Positions 14,369 through 17,175 of a stretch of 17,175 nucleotides of DNA are shown piece after piece. The stretch is from an uncultured marine group I thaumarchaeote (GTDB lineage: Archaea; Thermoproteota; Nitrososphaeria; Nitrososphaerales; Nitrosopumilaceae): the NCBI GenBank assembly GCA_902512865.1, contig CABXKZ010000012.1, positions 1 through 17,175 of the forward strand, written 5' to 3'. Under the pieces are notes generated by a model. The model had not been told where the DNA came from. It saw only the letters and a list, made by a program, of their open reading frames with translations, and did not search any database. The stretch's first letter is position 1; every line of letters begins with the position of its first letter. A program made the translations under genes and the position numbers.

Positions 14369-15069
14369 GACATACTAAGAGAACCAAATCCATCCTTTAA
14401 AGTTCGACTTGATTTCATATTATAATCATAAATTGTTGTAGAATAATCATCTAAGACTTCTTTCATAGAATCAAGAGATTCAGAAAGATAGAATCCAGGA
14501 CAATCTCCAGTAAATTGGAATGTTGCATGAACACGTGCACGTCCTTTTTCATTTTGAGCCCATGTTGAAAATGGATACATGTAACAGACACCTGGACGTG
14601 TAGGATGTATTCCACACCCACCTTCACCATCAAGGAATCTACAAGAAATATGTGTACCATCATCATCTTCAGTTTCATCTATTTTTCTTTTGAGACTAAC
14701 ATTTGTCATTACAGAAAAACCACCTGACGGAGTAGGTTCATCATGAGTTGCAACTAGAGTTTCTTCTTTTATGAAATCAGATGTTTTTTGATATTTCATA
14801 CCATGACCAATTTGTATTAAATCATCAGATGTGAGTGGTAAACGACCTTGCCTATCACAACAATTGTGACAATCAGGCCAATAACATTTCCATAGAATGT
14901 ATTTTTTTTCTTTTGGTAAATATGGAATGTGAAATACAACGTTCTTTACAATTAATGAAAAATCTGTCACATCAGTATATTTTCCAAGAACAAAATCATG
15001 TAAAATTGGATCAACATCCCAATCTTTTTCAAGTAACTTTAATGACTCTTGGATTTCTTTTTGAGACAT
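14365..15069 (-). CDS. YkgJ-family cysteine-cluster protein (putative Zn/Fe-chelating)
   Basis: The 234-residue product has the YkgJ/UPF0153 arrangement of cysteines: C62 and C67 with C70-C71 in CYWPDCHNCC, C143 in ISCRFLD, C152 in GCGIHPTRPGVC with C162, and C190 in GDCPGF. RPGVCYMYPF (158-167) is the family hallmark. These eight cysteines probably hold a metal ion or iron-sulfur cluster; the biochemical role of the family is not established. There is no signal peptide or membrane segment. The ATG at 15069 lies only 32 bases from the divergent winged-helix gene, with a TATA-like element at -32 to -25. The stop overlaps that of the flavoprotein gene, but the two are convergent, so they are not one operon. 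Confidence 0.88.
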   Translation of the reverse strand: MSQKEIQESLKLLEKDWDVDPILHDFVLGKYTDVTDFSLIVKNVVFHIPYLPKEKKYILWKCYWPDCHNCCDRQGRLPLTSDDLIQIGHGMKYQKTSDFIKEETLVATHDEPTPSGGFSVMTNVSLKRKIDETEDDDGTHISCRFLDGEGGCGIHPTRPGVCYMYPFSTWAQNEKGRARVHATFQFTGDCPGFYLSESLDSMKEVLDDYSTTIYDYNMKSSRTLKDGFGSLSMS

Positions 15070-15074
15070 TATTT

Positions 15075-15082
15075 CTTATATT
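15075..15082 (+). promoter_or_regulatory. TATA-like element of the winged-helix gene
   Basis: CTTATATT lies at -27 to -20 from the ATG at 15102 and only six bases from the start codon of the divergent gene. Transcription would start at or very near the ATG. Confidence 0.45.
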
Positions 15083-15093
15083 CATAAAGTTTG

Positions 15094-15101
15094 ATATTAT
15101 A
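15094..15101 (-). promoter_or_regulatory. TATA-like element of the YkgJ-family gene
   Basis: The minus strand reads TATAATAT at -32 to -25 from the ATG at 15069. It directly abuts the ATG of the divergent gene at 15102, so the two promoters interlock within 32 bases and are unlikely to be bound at the same time. Confidence 0.45.
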
Positions 15102-15422
15102 ATGTTGAGTGAAAAAGGCAAATATGCATCAGCCACTGAGAGTAGAAGATTTGTGTGGAAGGAAATTGTGTGGCCACTAATCATAGAAGTTAATGATGCA
15201 GAATTCTCTCTTGTACAATATCAGAAAAAGCGTGATGAGATATGTACAAAATATGGAATTTCAATTAGTGCATTATCAAGAGGATTAGCATCATTAATTC
15301 AAAGAGGATTGCTTTACAAAGAAAGTCAATCATACTTTATTCATTTTAGATTAATTCCATACATGCGATTAAAAGCACAAGTTGATTATGGGACCGCTCT
15401 GCATGAAATTAAGATAAGATAA
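15102..15422 (+). CDS. Small winged-helix-like DNA-binding protein
   Basis: The 106-residue product begins MLSEKGKYASATESRRFVW. Its middle looks like a helix-turn-helix: FSLVQYQKKRDEICTKYG (about 35-52), then ISISALSRGLASLIQRGL (53-70) as recognition helix and following helix, with a possible wing at LYKESQSYFIHFRL (71-84). The basic tail ends HEIKIR. I cannot name a family. The open frame extends another 89 codons upstream, but that part is antisense to the YkgJ-family gene and has no protein character, so the ATG at 15102 with its TATA box is chosen. Divergent placement with a 32-base shared promoter region suggests it may regulate itself and its neighbour (inference). The tRNA gene follows 45 bases downstream. 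Confidence 0.72.
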   Translation: MLSEKGKYASATESRRFVWKEIVWPLIIEVNDAEFSLVQYQKKRDEICTKYGISISALSRGLASLIQRGLLYKESQSYFIHFRLIPYMRLKAQVDYGTALHEIKIR

Positions 15423-15435
15423 GTTTACAATAATG

Positions 15436-15443
15436 AATATATT
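15436..15443 (+). promoter_or_regulatory. TATA box of the tRNA gene
   Basis: AATATATT lies at -32 to -25 from the tRNA 5' end (15468), inside the palindromic stretch GAATATATTC. Position and sequence fit an archaeal tRNA promoter that starts transcription at or just before the mature 5' end. Confidence 0.55.
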
Positions 15444-15467
15444 CAAACATTTTGTAATTTTCTATAT

Positions 15468-15539
15468 AGCCCGGTAGTGTAGCGGCAAGCATAGGGGCCC
15501 CTGGAGCCTTTGACCTCGGTTCGAGTCCGGGCCGGGCTA
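15468..15539 (+). tRNA. tRNA-Gln, anticodon CUG, with C33
   Basis: The sequence folds as a cloverleaf of 72 bases. The acceptor stem AGCCCGG (15468-15474) pairs fully with CCGGGCT (15532-15538), with discriminator A at 15539. The D stem GTGT pairs with GCAT around an eight-base loop containing GG. The anticodon stem GGGGC/GCCTT (15494-15498/15506-15510) has two G-U pairs, and the T arm CTCGG/CCGGG encloses TTCGAGT. The seven-base anticodon loop is CCCTGGA, placing CTG at 34-36. Position 33, almost always U, is C. A shifted stem would give another anticodon but contains a mismatch, and the acceptor end with A73 matches archaeal tRNA-Gln. CCA is not encoded. Archaea of this group normally form Gln-tRNA by amidating Glu-tRNA-Gln. 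Confidence 0.88.
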
Positions 15540-15549
15540 CTTTAATTAA

Positions 15550-16173
15550 TTATCTAGAAGCTTGTGCGACTCTTTCTAATTCATTCTTCTTTTTTACAGA
15601 AGGAGCAGAAGGATCATTATTTGCAGCTAATATCAAGTGTTCTGCAATATATTCTTCAATTGGTTTTGGGTTTGAGAAAGTTGCTTCTTTAATTGCATCT
15701 GCAATGAATCGAAGTGCTAAATCAACACGACGAATTGGTGCAACATCAACGGATACATGATAGACAGTTCCACCATAAACGATTCTAGTTGTATCTTCAT
15801 TTGGTGCAGAATTTTCTACTGCACGTACTAGTACCTCTACAGGGTTTTGACCAGTTTTTAGGTTTATGATATCAAATGCAACTTCTATAATCTTAAGTGA
15901 ATGTTGTTTTTTACCACCTTGTCGTCCAGTGTTTTTTGCATATTTTTTACCAAAATGCATTAGTTTGTTTGCTAAACGTTCTACAATGTGAACATCACCT
16001 TTATTGAATCTCTTTAATGCAGAACGACCATAATCAATTGGATAGACTACTTGTTTTAAAGAAATTGAAGAAAGTACTTTATCACCAGATACATGTGTTT
16101 GAAGACCTAAGTCCTTAATCTCAATTCCAGTTGTATCCCATTTTCTAAATAGAAGTGATTTTTGTTCAGTCAT
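15550..16173 (-). CDS. rps7: Small-subunit ribosomal protein S7
   Basis: Primary binder of the 3' major domain of 16S rRNA, located at the E site of the 30S subunit. The 207-residue product has the conserved VERLANKLMHFGKKYAKNTG (about residues 64-83), QGGKKQHSLKIIEVAF (84-99), the core LVRAVENSAPNEDTTRIVYG (115-134) and VDVAPIRRVDLALRFI (142-157). An N-terminal extension of about 45 residues precedes the common core, as usual in archaea. The gene starts four bases after the S12 stop, in the universally conserved S12-S7 order. Its stop lies ten bases from the end of the convergent tRNA gene, leaving almost no room for separate 3' ends. Confidence 0.97.
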   Translation of the reverse strand: MTEQKSLLFRKWDTTGIEIKDLGLQTHVSGDKVLSSISLKQVVYPIDYGRSALKRFNKGDVHIVERLANKLMHFGKKYAKNTGRQGGKKQHSLKIIEVAFDIINLKTGQNPVEVLVRAVENSAPNEDTTRIVYGGTVYHVSVDVAPIRRVDLALRFIADAIKEATFSNPKPIEEYIAEHLILAANNDPSAPSVKKKNELERVAQASR

Positions 16174-16177
16174 ATCT

Positions 16178-16615
16178 CTATCTTCTTGGTTTCTCTTTCT
16201 TGCCTAATACTAATTCACGTAATGATGTATTGTTAACTTTGAAAATTTTAAATCTCACACCAGGAATATCTCCCATTGCACCACCTTGAGTTGCACCCAT
16301 TCCTTCAACATGTACTTCATCGTGTTCATCTATGTAGTTCATTGCACCGTCACGTGGAAGAAATGCAGTAATTGATTTGCCATTTTTGATTAATTGTACT
16401 CTAACACATTTTCTTACAGCAGAGTTTGGTTGTTTTGCTTCAACACCAACTTTTTCTAGAACTATTCCTTTTGCTTGAGGAGCACCTGCAAATGGGTTTG
16501 ATTTTTTATCTAATCCTAATTCTCTTCTTTTGTAAGTCGAGATAGCCCAACGTTGTTGTTTCTTCTTGTTACGAAGATCTCGCCCTGCAAATAATCCTAA
16601 AGGTGATTTTGCCAT
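16178..16615 (-). CDS. rps12: Small-subunit ribosomal protein S12 (S23e)
   Basis: Decoding-centre protein that monitors codon-anticodon pairing. With the ATG at 16615 the product has 145 residues. It contains the archaeal N-terminus [19 protein letters not shown], then [20 protein letters not shown], the universally conserved loop [15 protein letters not shown] (about residues 61-75) and [13 protein letters not shown], ending in the basic [12 protein letters not shown] three codons upstream is in frame but overlaps the NusA stop; the ATG two bases after that stop matches the family start and is preferred. The order NusA-S12-S7 with gaps of two and four bases shows one transcription unit. Confidence 0.97.
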   Translation of the reverse strand: MAKSPLGLFAGRDLRNKKKQQRWAISTYKRRELGLDKKSNPFAGAPQAKGIVLEKVGVEAKQPNSAVRKCVRVQLIKNGKSITAFLPRDGAMNYIDEHDEVHVEGMGATQGGAMGDIPGVRFKIFKVNNTSLRELVLGKKEKPRR

Positions 16616-16617
16616 TA

Positions 16618-17106
16618 TTACCACTCGAAAGCTTGTTCCTTACTATTAATCATTACATATGTAATATTGAAATATCTTCGTGCAAGTAATCTTGCCTTCT
16701 CTGCATTACGACCTTCTCGTCCTACTACAACACCTTTCTTTGCACCATCAACTTCTACGTTAGCTTGGAATGAACCATCCAATCTTTCAGATATCTTAAT
16801 TTCAGTAATGTATTTTTCGTTCAAAATATTTTTTAAAAGTTTGATTGGATCTTCGTTATACTCTACAAGTTCAACTGCTCTGTCGATTTTATTTTGGAGT
16901 GATTTGATATGTGCCCCACCCTTGCCGATTGCCAAACCCATTTTTCCTTCATTTACAACAAAGATAATTCTATCACGTTTTTCATCTTCAATACAATCGC
17001 GTGCAGTGGCTTTAGTGATAATTTGGAATAATGACATCAACTTCATTTGATCAGTTGTTAATTTGATTTCTTGTGTTATAGGCTTAATTTCTTGTGTCAT
17101 TGTCAT
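16618..17106 (-). CDS. nusA: NusA-like transcription factor with two KH domains
   Basis: Archaeal NusA consists only of the two RNA-binding KH domains of bacterial NusA and lies upstream of S12-S7, as here. The 162-residue product carries [19 protein letters not shown] (24-42), KH1 with IGKGG (60-64), the intervening [15 protein letters not shown], and KH2 with VVGREGRN (127-134), ending at the motif AFEW. GKGG and GREG are the GxxG loops that hold RNA. The family usually begins near IKLTTDQM; here about ten extra residues precede it and duplicate TQEIK (4-8 and 11-15). ATG at 17100 or 17106 is possible; 17106 is used. Its role is inferred to be RNA binding during elongation or termination. 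Confidence 0.93.
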   Translation of the reverse strand: MTMTQEIKPITQEIKLTTDQMKLMSLFQIITKATARDCIEDEKRDRIIFVVNEGKMGLAIGKGGAHIKSLQNKIDRAVELVEYNEDPIKLLKNILNEKYITEIKISERLDGSFQANVEVDGAKKGVVVGREGRNAEKARLLARRYFNITYVMINSKEQAFEW

Positions 17107-17135
17107 TCTAATTATTCAAAAAAATTTTTAGTCTC

Positions 17136-17142
17136 ATTTAAA
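17136..17142 (-). promoter_or_regulatory. Candidate TATA box of the nusA-S12-S7 operon
   Basis: The minus strand reads TTTAAAT at -36 to -30 from the ATG at 17106. A start about 26 bases downstream leaves a leader of about ten bases. No other gene is visible in the last 69 bases, so the operon probably starts here rather than continuing from an upstream L30e gene. Confidence 0.4.
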
Positions 17143-17175
17143 CCTTGATTGGTTTTTGATTTTGGATAAGTTTTT

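Noticed and set aside
14835..15101. Long N-terminal extension of the winged-helix gene
   Set aside because: It is the antisense of the cysteine-cluster coding region, with a composition typical of a shadow frame. The ATG at 15102 has its own promoter element.
15436..15444. Palindrome AATATATTC as a regulator-binding site before the tRNA
   Set aside because: Its position at -32 to -24 of the tRNA is fully explained as a TATA box.
16667..17050. 127-codon plus-strand frame opposite nusA
   Set aside because: Ser/Pro-rich antisense translation of a conserved KH protein, with no independent support.
1..17175. CRISPR arrays, insertion sequences, prophage or defence genes
   Set aside because: No regularly spaced repeats, transposase or integrase motifs or terminal inverted repeats were seen. 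Nearly all genes are core housekeeping genes.

Overview
The window looks like chromosomal core DNA of an ammonia-oxidising-type thaumarchaeon (Nitrososphaeria, Nitrosopumilus-like). The grounds are: AT-rich sequence, archaeal/eukaryal-type ribosomal proteins (L32e, L19e, P0-type L10, P1-type L12), archaeal Spt5, SecE, a two-KH NusA-like protein, archaeal AlaRS and LeuRS, a DTD2-type D-aminoacyl-tRNA deacylase, and mostly leaderless genes with a TATA-like box about 22-32 bases before the start codon. The assignment is inferred from protein character and base composition, not from a database search.

Layout. 1-690 (-): 5' part of an ATP-type PEP carboxykinase, running off the left edge. 822-1665 (+): L32e and L19e. 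1662-2734 (-): a D-aminoacyl-tRNA deacylase followed by a short O6-alkylguanine methyltransferase. 2792-3943 (+): SecE, Spt5, L11. 3940-4395 (-): an Lrp/AsnC regulator. 4554-6076 (+): L1 and L10. 6078-7080 (-): L12 and a TRIC-like membrane protein. 7128-7646 (-): an unrecognised 172-residue protein. 7722-13310 (+): alanyl- and leucyl-tRNA synthetases. 13355-14368 (+): a geranylgeranyl-reductase-like flavoprotein. 14365-15069 (-): a YkgJ-type cysteine-cluster protein. 15102-15422 (+): a small winged-helix-like protein. 15468-15539 (+): a tRNA, best read as tRNA-Gln(CUG). 15550-17106 (-): NusA-like factor, S12 and S7. No stretch without a gene is longer than about 160 bases.

Most genes serve translation: ribosomal stalk (L10, L12, L11), L1, decoding-centre proteins (S12, S7), tRNA charging (AlaRS, LeuRS), chiral proofreading (DTD2) and a tRNA. 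Spt5, NusA and Lrp link transcription to this set, and SecE links it to protein export. The usual archaeal order SecE-Spt5-L11-L1-L10-L12 is present but broken up: an inverted Lrp gene sits between L11 and L1, and L12 has been moved behind an inverted membrane-protein gene and now reads the other way.

I found no mobile element, CRISPR array, toxin-antitoxin pair or defence island, and nothing I can honestly call a new multi-gene system. The observations most worth a second look are: the very tight convergent gene ends (three pairs sharing a 4-base double stop, one pair 1 base apart, one tRNA/gene pair 10 bases apart); a nested inverted repeat between Lrp and L1; a tRNA with C instead of U at position 33; an L10 with three stalk-binding repeats but no acidic tail; a 32-base divergent promoter region; and the unknown gene upstream of L12.
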